A DNA stretch of 43,946 nucleotides from the NCBI GenBank assembly GCA_041402045.1, contig JAWKSZ010000072.1:1-43946 (forward strand), in the 5' to 3' direction. The DNA is from JAGQRJ01 sp041402045. GTDB taxonomy: Bacteria > Planctomycetota > J058. Shown here piece after piece: positions 34,066 through 41,614 of the stretch; positions within the stretch are counted from its first letter, which is position 1, and each line of letters opens with the position of its first letter. A model generated the notes under the pieces. The model saw only the letters and a list, made by a program, of their open reading frames with translations. It was not told where the DNA came from and searched no databases. A program made the translations under genes and the position numbers.

Positions 34066-34301
34066 GGGGGTCCTTCCTTGGAGCTCACGTTACGGCCGAC
34101 CTCGGCAGGCGTTGACCTTCCTCCGATTTCGGGGCGGCGTTTGACATTCGGGTGACGGTTTCCGGGAAAGGGCGTCGTCGCTAACGCCCTCGGACCTCTT
34201 GAGTTCCACTCGGGGGCGCCAAATGGAAGGGCGTTGGGCCGGGCGACTCGCTACCCTGCAGGCAGGACCCCGAGCTCGCAGCGCTGCTCCACGGCACCGG
34301 C

Positions 34302-35501
34302 ATGGTCGGGCTGTTCTCCAGCCGCGCCTTCCTCCCGGCGTTCCTGACCGCGCTCTGGCTGCGCTTCGGCGACCAGCTCCCCTGGATCGGCGAGCTGGGG
34401 ATCCTGGGGAACGTCGCCGACACCCCGACCTGGTTCACCCACGGCGCGACCCTCGTCGTGCTCGGGCTCCTGAGCGGCCTCGAGCTCTACGCGACCAAGG
34501 ACCCCGACGCGCGCCAGCTCCTGGAGACGATCGACCGCTACCTCAAGGTGGCGCTGAGCGTGGCCACCTACCTCGGCGTGCTCAGCGCGACCGAGGCCGC
34601 GCAGGTCCCGCAGCTCGAGGCCCAGGGCGGGCTGGGGCTGGGCTTCGCCGGGGCCGTGGCCCTGGGCGTGTGGTGGGCGGCCGGGCTCAGGAGCAGCGTG
34701 CTCGGCGCGCTGTGGGAGGCCGACGAGGACGACGCGCTGGGGCTGCACCGCCTGGTGAGCTGGGCCGAGGACCTGTGGGCCGGGGTCGCGCTGCTCGTGA
34801 TCCTGCCGGTGCTCATGCTCCTCGGGGTCGGCGTCGTGCTCGCCTGCCTGTGGGGCGTGCGCCGGTTCATGGCCGCCCGCGAGGAGCGCCAGAAGGTGCC
34901 CTGCGCCGCCTGCGGCAGCCCGCTCTACCCCACCGCCCTCGCCTGTCCGGCGTGCGACGCGGCGGTGGCCGCGCCGCGGCAGGTGGGGTTCTTCGGCGGC
35001 GCGCGGGAGGAGCCCGAGACCGACCTCGAGGCGCACCGCCTGCGGCTGATCGAGGGCGGGCGCTGCCCGCGCTGCGCGACCCGCTTCCCCGCCGCCGAGC
35101 TGCGCCCGAGCTGCCCCGGCTGCGCGCGTGAGCTCTACAGCGAGCCCCCGAGCCCCGAGGCGTACGACCGCGCGATCGCCGGGCGCGCGCCCCACGCGCT
35201 CGCGATCACCGCCGGCTTCAGCCTGATCCCGGTGGTGGGGTTCGTGCCCGCGGTCGTCTACTCGCGGCTGACCCTGGTCGCGCCCTACCGCCGCTACCTC
35301 TCCTTCGGGCGCCGGTTCTGCCTGCGCTGGGTGGTGCGGTTCCTGGTCGTGCTCGCGATCCCCCTGCAGTGGGTGCCGCTCCTCGGCGGCGCCGTCGTCC
35401 CCGCGCTCGCCCTGGCCAGCCACCGCGTGCACCGCGCTGCCTACCTCCGCGGGCTGGAAGCCGCTCGCCAGGGGCCGTCCGGGGACGTATCGTCTGCGTG
35501 A
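34302..35501 (+). CDS. DUF4126-like membrane protein with two zinc ribbons
   Basis: A 399-residue protein. The N-terminal half has several membrane helices of DUF4126 character (SSRAFLPAFLTALWLRFG, THGATLVVLGLLSGLELYAT). The middle has two CxxC pairs forming zinc ribbons (CAACGSPLYPTALACPACD, CPRCATRF with SCPGCA). The C-terminal part has further helices (ALAITAGFSLIPVVGFVP, FLVVLAIPLQWVPLLGG). The ATG at 34302 is used here, but coding character continues upstream in frame (DPELAALLHGTG before MVGLF) without an earlier ATG. The true start may therefore be a rare codon or was lost to a sequence error. Function unknown. Confidence 0.7.
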   Translation: MVGLFSSRAFLPAFLTALWLRFGDQLPWIGELGILGNVADTPTWFTHGATLVVLGLLSGLELYATKDPDARQLLETIDRYLKVALSVATYLGVLSATEAAQVPQLEAQGGLGLGFAGAVALGVWWAAGLRSSVLGALWEADEDDALGLHRLVSWAEDLWAGVALLVILPVLMLLGVGVVLACLWGVRRFMAAREERQKVPCAACGSPLYPTALACPACDAAVAAPRQVGFFGGAREEPETDLEAHRLRLIEGGRCPRCATRFPAAELRPSCPGCARELYSEPPSPEAYDRAIAGRAPHALAITAGFSLIPVVGFVPAVVYSRLTLVAPYRRYLSFGRRFCLRWVVRFLVVLAIPLQWVPLLGGAVVPALALASHRVHRAAYLRGLEAARQGPSGDVSSA

Positions 35502-35535
35502 AGTTCAGCCACACCCCAGAGAGAGTCGGGCCGTC

Positions 35536-35991
35536 ATGAGGGAAGAAGAAGCGATCGTCTTTGGCGTGTTCTTCGCCATCGTTGGAATCGTGCTCCTGGT
35601 CATGTTCGCGATCCAGGTGTTCATTTGCTGGTACACCTCGAGCTGCCTGCAGCGGATCCCCGAGCGCTACCGCGAGCAGTCGCCGGGCATGGTGTGGCTG
35701 CTCCTGATCCCCTGCTTCAACTTGATCTGGAACTTCTTCGTCTACCCCAAGGTCGCGGCGTCGTTTCAGAACTACTTCAACGACCAGGAGTCGGTCCAGG
35801 GGGACATTGGCGACTGCGGGGCCTCCCTGGCCCAGTACTACTGCATCGCCTTCATTTGCCAGATCGTGCCGCTCGTCAACTACCTGGCTGGCCCCGCGAG
35901 CCTGGTGCTCCTGATCCTGACCTTGGTCAAGTTCAGCTCGCTCAAGGCCATGATCCCGGAGGGTGCAGCGTCGGGCGACTACTACGGCTAG
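35536..35991 (+). CDS. DUF4328-like small membrane protein
   Basis: A 151-residue protein with three or four hydrophobic helices (FGVFFAIVGIVLLVMFAIQV, PGMVWLLLIPCFNLIWNFFV, ASLVLLILTLVKF). The motif WLLLIPCFNLIWNFFVYPKV and the following helix with a charged loop resemble DUF4328-type proteins. It begins 34 bases after the zinc-ribbon membrane protein and is followed at 26 bases by the SirB1-like gene, so the three may be one transcription unit. No function can be named. Confidence 0.7.
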   Translation: MREEEAIVFGVFFAIVGIVLLVMFAIQVFICWYTSSCLQRIPERYREQSPGMVWLLLIPCFNLIWNFFVYPKVAASFQNYFNDQESVQGDIGDCGASLAQYYCIAFICQIVPLVNYLAGPASLVLLILTLVKFSSLKAMIPEGAASGDYYG

Positions 35992-36017
35992 CGCTGGCTG
36001 GGTAGGTTGTTGAGACC

Positions 36018-36815
36018 ATGCCTGCCGACCCGCGCCTGGCCTTCGCCCGCGCCCTGGACCCGCTGGACCTGACCGAGGCCGCGCTCAGCCTGGCCCTGGG
36101 CGAGGACCCCAGCCTCGACCTCGACCCCTACCGCGACGAGCTCGAGCGCTTGAGCGACGAGCTCGAGGCTCGGCTCCCCTCCGACGGCGGGATCGAGCGT
36201 CAGCTCCAGGCGCTGAGCGGCTACCTGTTCGCCGAGCTGGGCTGGCTGGGCAACGAGCGCGACTACTACGACCCGCGCAACAGCTACCTGCACGAGGTCC
36301 TGCGCCGCGGGCTGGGGATCCCGATCTCGCTCTCGGTGCTCACGATCGAGGTCGGGCGCCGCGCCGGCCTCGAGCTGTTCGGCGTCGGCTTCCCCGTGCA
36401 CTTCCTCGTCGGCGCCGGCGAGGGGACCTTCCTCGACCCCTTCAACCAGGGGCGGATCCTGCGCACGGACGGCTGCGCCGAGCTCCTCGAGCGCCTGACC
36501 GGCGGACAGATCCCGTTCCAGGAGAGCCTGCTGACCCCGATCGACGACCGCGCGATCCTGGCCCGCATGCTGCGCAACCTCAAGGGCGCGCACCTGCGCC
36601 GCGCCGACCTCGACATGGCGCTCCTCGACGTGGACCGGCTCCTGACCCTGGGGGTCGGGGGCGCCGAGCGCCGCGACCGCGGCCTGATCCAGCTCGCCCG
36701 CGGGAGCTACGCCGAGGCGGTCAAGGACCTCGAGGCCTACCTGGCCCTCGACCCGCCCGACGCGCAGCTCGTGCGCGAGCGCCTCGAGCACGCCCGGCGC
36801 CAAGAGGGCCGCTGA
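36018..36815 (+). CDS. SirB1-family protein (transglutaminase-like plus TPR)
   Basis: A 265-residue protein. The core NERDYYDPRNSYLHEVLRRG, then GIPISLSVLTIEVGRRAGLE and GVGFPVHFLVG, is the hallmark of the SirB1 N-terminal transglutaminase-like domain. A C-terminal TPR-like helical region follows (LARGSYAEAVKDLEAYLALD). Residues at the usual catalytic Cys position are Ser (PISLSVL), as in many SirB1 proteins, so enzymatic activity is doubtful. The ATG at 36018 is clear. The name comes from old genetic data on Salmonella invasion; the real biochemical role is unknown. Confidence 0.88.
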   Translation: MPADPRLAFARALDPLDLTEAALSLALGEDPSLDLDPYRDELERLSDELEARLPSDGGIERQLQALSGYLFAELGWLGNERDYYDPRNSYLHEVLRRGLGIPISLSVLTIEVGRRAGLELFGVGFPVHFLVGAGEGTFLDPFNQGRILRTDGCAELLERLTGGQIPFQESLLTPIDDRAILARMLRNLKGAHLRRADLDMALLDVDRLLTLGVGGAERRDRGLIQLARGSYAEAVKDLEAYLALDPPDAQLVRERLEHARRQEGR

Positions 36816-36901
36816 GCCGGTCCGTCGTGCGAGTCGACTTCATGCGCCCGAGCGCGCCGGCGAACGCCGTCATGCTCGAGGCCCAGCGGAGCCTAGGCTA
36901 G

Positions 36902-36995
36902 GACCCAGGGTCACGATCCTGAGCGGGCGCGCACCGCGCGAGCGTCAAGGCTCTCCCGAGGGCGCTCGCCCGCTCAGAATCGTGAACCCTGGGTC
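36902..36995. repeat. Long imperfect inverted repeat (28-29 bp arms)
   Basis: The arm at 36902-36929 (starts GACCCAGGGTCACGAT) and the arm at 36967-36995 are reverse complements, with one extra base and one mismatch. A GC-rich spacer of about 37 bases lies between them. It sits between the SirB1-like and ArgG-like genes. It could be a MITE-like element, a large terminator, or part of a structured leader for the downstream operon. Confidence 0.75.
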
Positions 36996-37053
36996 AGCTC
37001 AGCAAAATCTACGCCCGATTGACGCCGTGTACCAAGCCAGGTAGCGTCCGGGT

Positions 37054-38247
37054 GTGACCGAAAAGGTGGTGCTGGCGTTCTCAGGCGGGCTCGGGACCAT
37101 GGCGTCCTTGGAGCTCTTGAAGCGGCGCTTCGGGCCCAACGTGATCACGTTCACGGCGAACCTCGGCCAGAAGAGCTCGACGGCCAACCTCTGCCGGCGC
37201 GCGATCGAGCTCGGGGCCTGCTCGGCGCACATTGCCGACCTGCGCGAGCGCTTCGCCCGCGACTACATTTACCCCTCGCTCCGCGCGGGCGCGCTGTTCG
37301 ACAGCGGCTACGCCCTGGCCCACGCCCTGGCGCGGCCGCTGATCGTGTCCGAGCTGGTCACGATCGCCCGCGAGGAGGGCGCGAGCTATATCGCCCACGG
37401 CTGCGGCGGCAAGTCCAACGACCAGGTGCGGTTCGAGGTCAGCGCCGCGGCGCTGGCGCCGGACCTGCGCGTGCTCTCGCCGCTGCGCGAGCACAACCTG
37501 CTGCGCATGGACGAGGTCGTGAACTTCTGCCGCGAGCAAGGGCTGCCCTCCACGATCAACAACGACGTGCGCTTCTCGATCACCCAGAACCTCTACGGGT
37601 CCTCGGTGCAGTGGGACCGGGCCCCGGACGCCTACGCCGACGTGCCCGAGGGCGTCTACCGCATGACGCGCCCGGTGCGCGAGGCCCCCGACACGCCGCA
37701 GGAGGTGACGATCACCTTCCAGGGCGGCTTGCCCGTAGCCCTGGACGGCGTCGACAAGGACCCCGTGGCCCTGGTCGACGAGCTGACCACGCTCGCCGGC
37801 GAGCACGGCGTCGGACGCCTGACCACGATCGAGGACCGCCTGATCGGGTTCAAAATGCTCGAGGTCTACGAGCAGCCGGCGGCGACGGTGCTCCACGCCG
37901 CGCGCCGCGGCCTCGAGCGCATGGTCCTGCCCCAGGCGACCCTCGAGTGGCTGATCGAGCCCGCGCGGCGCTACGCGCGCCTGACCTACGAGGGCTTCTG
38001 GTTCTCCGAGCTGCGCGAGGCGCTGGACGCGTTCTTCACCAAGTCGAGCGAGTACGTGTGCGGCGACGTGCGCATGCAGCTCTACAAGGGGCAGTGCCAG
38101 GTCGTGGGCGTGCGCAGCGAGTACTCGCTCTACAGCCAGGCCCTCGCCGCCCCCACCACCGAGGGCGACTCCTTCGCCCACTCGGGGCTGCGCGGGTTCA
38201 TGGACACCCTGCGCCAGTCGGTCCAGCACCGCACCCAAGACTACTAG
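37054..38247 (+). CDS. Argininosuccinate synthase-like ligase with altered PP-loop
   Basis: A 397-residue ArgG-family protein. The family joins citrulline and aspartate with ATP cleavage to AMP. Conserved blocks include FTANLGQ, LARPLI, GKSNDQVRFE and FKMLEVYEQPAATVLHAARR. Key substrate motifs differ. The ATP loop reads AFSGGLGTMASL where SGGLDTS is usual. HGCTGKGND is HGCGGKSND. The citrulline-binding YPL(S/T)TALARP is YALAHALARP, and YSIDxNL is FSITQNL. The Asp-binding NDQVRFE block is retained. The GTG at 37054 is chosen. The gene ends nine bases before asnB, so the two form an operon. I infer it is not the ordinary arginine-pathway enzyme. Confidence 0.9.
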   Translation: MTEKVVLAFSGGLGTMASLELLKRRFGPNVITFTANLGQKSSTANLCRRAIELGACSAHIADLRERFARDYIYPSLRAGALFDSGYALAHALARPLIVSELVTIAREEGASYIAHGCGGKSNDQVRFEVSAAALAPDLRVLSPLREHNLLRMDEVVNFCREQGLPSTINNDVRFSITQNLYGSSVQWDRAPDAYADVPEGVYRMTRPVREAPDTPQEVTITFQGGLPVALDGVDKDPVALVDELTTLAGEHGVGRLTTIEDRLIGFKMLEVYEQPAATVLHAARRGLERMVLPQATLEWLIEPARRYARLTYEGFWFSELREALDAFFTKSSEYVCGDVRMQLYKGQCQVVGVRSEYSLYSQALAAPTTEGDSFAHSGLRGFMDTLRQSVQHRTQDY

Positions 38248-38256
38248 CCCAGCCAC

Positions 38257-40161
38257 ATGTGCGGGATCGCGGGGAAGGTGTGGACGGACCCGCGGCGGCC
38301 CGGCGACCGCGGCGCGGTGCAGGCCATGCTCGCGCGGATCGCCCACCGCGGGCCCGACGGCGAGGGCCTCGAGGTCCAGGGCCCGGCCGCGCTGGGCCAC
38401 CGCCGCCTGGCGGTGATCGACCTCTCCGAGGCGGGGCGCCAGCCCATGACCAACGAGGACGGGACGCTGTGGCTGAGCTTCAACGGCGAGGTCTACGACT
38501 TCCAGGCCCTGCGCGCGCGGCTCGAAGCCCGCGGGCACCGCTTCCGCTCCCACACCGACGCCGAGGTCCTGCTGCACCTGTACGAGGAGGAGGGCCCCGA
38601 GCTGGTCTACGGCCTGCGCGGCATGTTCGCCTTCGCGCTCTGGGATCAGACCCGGGGCGAGCTGCTCCTCGCCCGCGACCGCGCCGGGCAGAAGCCCCTG
38701 CATTACGCGCTCACCGAGGAGGCCCTGGTCTTCGCCAGTGAGCCCTCCGCCCTGTTCGCGGACCCCGAGACCCTGCGCCCCGAGCCGAGCTGGGAGGGGA
38801 TCGCCCACTACGTGCACTACGGCTACGTGCCCTCGCCGGGCTCGGGATTCCAGGGCGTGCACAAGCTCCCCCCGGGGCACCTGCTCACCTGGCGCCCCGG
38901 GGGCCGGCCCCAGGTGCGCCGCTACTGGAAGCCGACCTTCCGCGGGCACCACCGCAGCGCGTGGCCTGGCGATCGGCGGCGCCTGACCCAGGAGCTCGAG
39001 CGTCGGCTGGAGGAGAGCGTGCGCCTGCGCCGGGTGGCGGACGTGCCCCTGGGCGCGTTCCTCTCGGGGGGGATCGACTCGGGGCTCGTGGTCGCGACCC
39101 TGGCCCGGACCGGGCCCGAGCCCCCGCGCACGTTCACGATCGGCTTCGGCGAGGGGGCCTACGACGAGCGCGGCGGCGCCCGCGCGGTGGCAGAGCGCTA
39201 CGGCACCGCGCACCACGAGCGCCTGGTGAACCCCGACGCGGTGGAGCTGCTGCCGACCCTCGTGCGGCACTACGGCGAGCCCTTCGCCGACAGCTCCGCG
39301 CTCCCGACCTGGGCGCTCTCGGCCATGACCCGCGAGCACGTGACCGTGGCGCTCTCGGGGGACGGCGCCGACGAGGTCTTCGGCGGCTACCTGCGGCACA
39401 CCGCGAACCAGGCAGGGCGGGTCTACGAGCGGATCCCCGCGCCCCTGCGCCGGACCCTGGGCGAGCTCGTGGAGCGCCTGCCCCACCGCCCGCGACCCCA
39501 CGACCCCCTGCGCTACGCCAAGCGCTTCCTGCGCGCCTTCGAGCGCGACCTCGCCGGGCGCAACGCCTGCTGGAACGCGGTGATCAAGCCCGAGACCGCG
39601 GCCCTGGTGCTCAACGAGGGGTTCAAGGAGCGCATGGCCGGGTTCGACCCCACCGACGCCTACCGCCGGCACTTCGCCGAGGCCGACGCCACCTGCGACG
39701 ACGAGCGCGTGCTGTGGGCGGACTTCGCGCTGTATCAGCCCGACGACATTCTGGTGAAGGTCGACGTGGCCTCCATGGCCCACGGGCTCGAGGTCCGCGC
39801 GCCGTTCCTCGACCACCCCCTGGTCGAGTGGGCGCTGCGCCTGCCGCTGGAGGAGAAGTTCCGCTGGACCGCGCGCAAGCGGATCCTCCGCCGCCTGGCG
39901 AAGAAGCGCCTGGGCCGCGCAGCCGCCAAGGGGCCCAAGCGCGGGTTCGCCGTGCCGCTGGACGCTTGGTTCCGCGGCCCCCTGGCCGCGCTGTTCCGCG
40001 AGCTGGTGCTCAGCCCCCAGAGCCGGGTGGCCGCGGTGTTCGACCTGCCCGCCCTGGAACAGCTCCTCGCGCAGCACGAGCAGCGGCGCTGGGACTGGCA
40101 CCACGAGCTGTGGGCGGTGCTCTGGCTCGAGGTGTGGTGGCGCGAGGTGCTCGAGGGCTGA
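38257..40161 (+). CDS. asnB: Asparagine synthetase B (glutamine-hydrolysing)
   Basis: A 634-residue protein with two domains. The N-terminal glutaminase starts MCGIAGKV, so Cys2 becomes the nucleophile after Met removal, with HRRLAVIDLSEAGRQPM and NGEVYDF present. The synthetase domain has an intact PP-loop SGGIDSG and the usual SGDGADEVFGGY and KVDVASMAHGLEVRAPFLDH. It should amidate aspartate or a related acid using glutamine and ATP. It is nine bases downstream of the ArgG-like gene. AsnB-family proteins also act in natural-product and surface-polysaccharide pathways, so amidation of a nonstandard acceptor is possible here. Confidence 0.96.
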   Translation: MCGIAGKVWTDPRRPGDRGAVQAMLARIAHRGPDGEGLEVQGPAALGHRRLAVIDLSEAGRQPMTNEDGTLWLSFNGEVYDFQALRARLEARGHRFRSHTDAEVLLHLYEEEGPELVYGLRGMFAFALWDQTRGELLLARDRAGQKPLHYALTEEALVFASEPSALFADPETLRPEPSWEGIAHYVHYGYVPSPGSGFQGVHKLPPGHLLTWRPGGRPQVRRYWKPTFRGHHRSAWPGDRRRLTQELERRLEESVRLRRVADVPLGAFLSGGIDSGLVVATLARTGPEPPRTFTIGFGEGAYDERGGARAVAERYGTAHHERLVNPDAVELLPTLVRHYGEPFADSSALPTWALSAMTREHVTVALSGDGADEVFGGYLRHTANQAGRVYERIPAPLRRTLGELVERLPHRPRPHDPLRYAKRFLRAFERDLAGRNACWNAVIKPETAALVLNEGFKERMAGFDPTDAYRRHFAEADATCDDERVLWADFALYQPDDILVKVDVASMAHGLEVRAPFLDHPLVEWALRLPLEEKFRWTARKRILRRLAKKRLGRAAAKGPKRGFAVPLDAWFRGPLAALFRELVLSPQSRVAAVFDLPALEQLLAQHEQRRWDWHHELWAVLWLEVWWREVLEG

Positions 40162-40216
40162 GCGCGGGCGCGGCGGCGAGGCGCCCCGTCGGGGGAGGGC
40201 GCGGCGGTTGAATGGA

Positions 40217-40250
40217 TACCAACCGCCAAGGACGCCAAGGACGCCAAGGC
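40217..40250. repeat. Short tandem repeat (CCAAGGACG units)
   Basis: Three GCCAAGG-type units in a row (CCGCCAAGGACGCCAAGGAC, then GCCAAGG) lie just beyond asnB. Similar AACCGCCAAGGACGCCAAG strings recur in intergenic regions of many unrelated bacterial genomes; this is from memory, not a search. Confidence 0.6.
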
Positions 40251-40315
40251 TCCGCTGGATCGTGGGCGCGCAGTGCGGCCGGTAGAGGGCACGGAAGAGC
40301 GTGCTGGGTCAGCGG

Positions 40316-40553
40316 TTCAACGCAGAGGCGCAGAGGCGCAGAGGAACGCAGAGCCGGGTGGGGGTATCCCGACTCCGTTGACACGGGGGAGAAGGGAGTT
40401 CTGCGTGAGTGCAGGGTCGCACCCTCAGAGGCGGAGCCACCCTCGCTTCCTCGTCACCCGCGGGTCAGCGCCCGCGCGGGCGGAGCGCCCGACTCGACCC
40501 GCTTGCGCGCGCTGGCTCTGCGTTCCTCGGCGCCTCTGCGCCTCTGCGTTGAA
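40316..40553. repeat. 238-bp element with 38-bp near-perfect inverted ends (CGCAGAGG repeats)
   Basis: The left end (40316-40353, TTCAACGCAGAGGCGCAGAG and on) and the right end (40516-40553) are reverse complements with one mismatch, spaced by 162 bases. Each end is itself made of GCAGAGGC tandem units. No convincing protein lies inside; small open frames here are by-products of high GC. It has the look of a non-autonomous repeat (MITE-like) or intergenic repeat family. Confidence 0.75.
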
Positions 40554-40628
40554 CACGACCCCCAAGAGCGCTCGGCCTGTTTGCGTCGAGACCTGGGCCG
40601 CACCGGTCCCGCCAGGTGAACCAACACG

Positions 40629-40656
40629 AACGCGGCGGCCGAGGGGCCGCCGCGTT
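40629..40656. terminator. Terminator-like hairpin
   Basis: AACGCGGCGGCC-GAGG-GGCCGCCGCGTT is a perfect 12-bp stem with a four-base loop and A/T ends. It lies 20 bases beyond the stop of the minus-strand lipoprotein gene and downstream of the asnB unit, so it may serve both strands. Confidence 0.75.
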
Positions 40657-40676
40657 CGAGGGTCACGCCCGGGAAC

Positions 40677-41477
40677 CTACTCCCAGCGGCGGTTCCACTT
40701 GCCGCGCAGCCACAGGCCGCCGACCAGGGCGCAGGAGATCCCGCCGCCCAGGAGCGCGTAGCCCCAGGGGAAGGGCGCGCTGACCGAGAACTCGGCGACC
40801 AGGGCCTCGGGGAGCTCGAGCTCGTCCTCGCAGTCGAGGGGGAAGTCCCAGGCGGCCTCGTCGCCGGAGACCTCGGCGCCCTCGGCGCTCAGGACCTGGG
40901 GCGCGCGGAAGCGGTAGCGGATCATGGCCCGGCGCGGCTCCTGCTCGAGGGTCGCGATCAAGGCGTCGGGGGAACTCCCCGCCTCCTGGGCGCGCTCGAG
41001 CCGGGCCTTGCGCTCGCGCGCCTCGGTGCGCGCCTGGAGCTGGCCCTCGTCGCCGAGCGGGTAGGTCCAGCGATAGCGGCCCTGCCCCAGCTCCTCGAAG
41101 TGGAACACGCCGCCGAGGCCGTGCTCGTCGGCGATCCGCTGCGCATGCAGCCGAGCCTGGTCGTCGACCCGGCCCAGGTACTCGAACTTGGTCACGGTGT
41201 AGCGCACGCGGGTCAGCAGGTCGGCGTCGTCGACCTCGACCGAGCCCTCCGCCGACTCGACCCCGTCCAGGGACTCCAGCTCGGCCACCAGCGCCGCGAT
41301 CTCGCCGCGCAGGTCCGCCAGCTCGTCCTCGTCCATGAACTCCGCCACGTCGTGCAGGCGCTGCTCGATCGCGTGGGAGCCCTTCCCGTCGGGGTGGACC
41401 TCCACGGTTTCGGTGATCTCGAAGCAGCCGCACAAGGGGAGCAGCAGCGCAAAGCAGGCCAGTCGCAGGGTCGTCAT
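40677..41477 (-). CDS. LppM-like lipoprotein with C-terminal membrane helix
   Basis: A 266-residue protein with a signal peptide and lipobox (CFALLLPLCGC). The N-terminal region (EITETVEVHPDGKGSHAIEQ) resembles the LppM-type domain of bacterial lipoproteins, in which a short beta hairpin with V-x-x-DG precedes helices. The middle is helix-rich and charged. The C-terminus has one hydrophobic helix (PWGYALLGGGISCALVGGLW) ending in basic residues. Anchoring at both ends in the envelope is likely. It is downstream of, and on the same strand as, the large membrane protein at 41615, separated by 137 bases with a G6/C6 hairpin at 41552-41567. Function unknown. Confidence 0.78.
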   Translation of the reverse strand: MTTLRLACFALLLPLCGCFEITETVEVHPDGKGSHAIEQRLHDVAEFMDEDELADLRGEIAALVAELESLDGVESAEGSVEVDDADLLTRVRYTVTKFEYLGRVDDQARLHAQRIADEHGLGGVFHFEELGQGRYRWTYPLGDEGQLQARTEARERKARLERAQEAGSSPDALIATLEQEPRRAMIRYRFRAPQVLSAEGAEVSGDEAAWDFPLDCEDELELPEALVAEFSVSAPFPWGYALLGGGISCALVGGLWLRGKWNRRWE

Positions 41478-41614
41478 GGGTGCCTCTGGGGGGTCCGGGG
41501 TCCCGGTGCCCGCACGCTATCAATCGGCGGTGCACCTGTCGTCTAAAACCAGGGGGGCTGCCCCCCCGTAGGAAGACACAGTCTCGCCCCGATTCTGGGG
41601 GGTGAGGCCGCGTC

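Noticed and set aside
37081..40104. Minus-strand open frame of about 1000 codons opposite argG-like and asnB
   Set aside because: Antisense shadow; both plus-strand proteins are fully conserved.
40316..40553. CRISPR array
   Set aside because: Repeat units are 8-9 bases, contiguous and arranged as inverted ends, without unique spacers.
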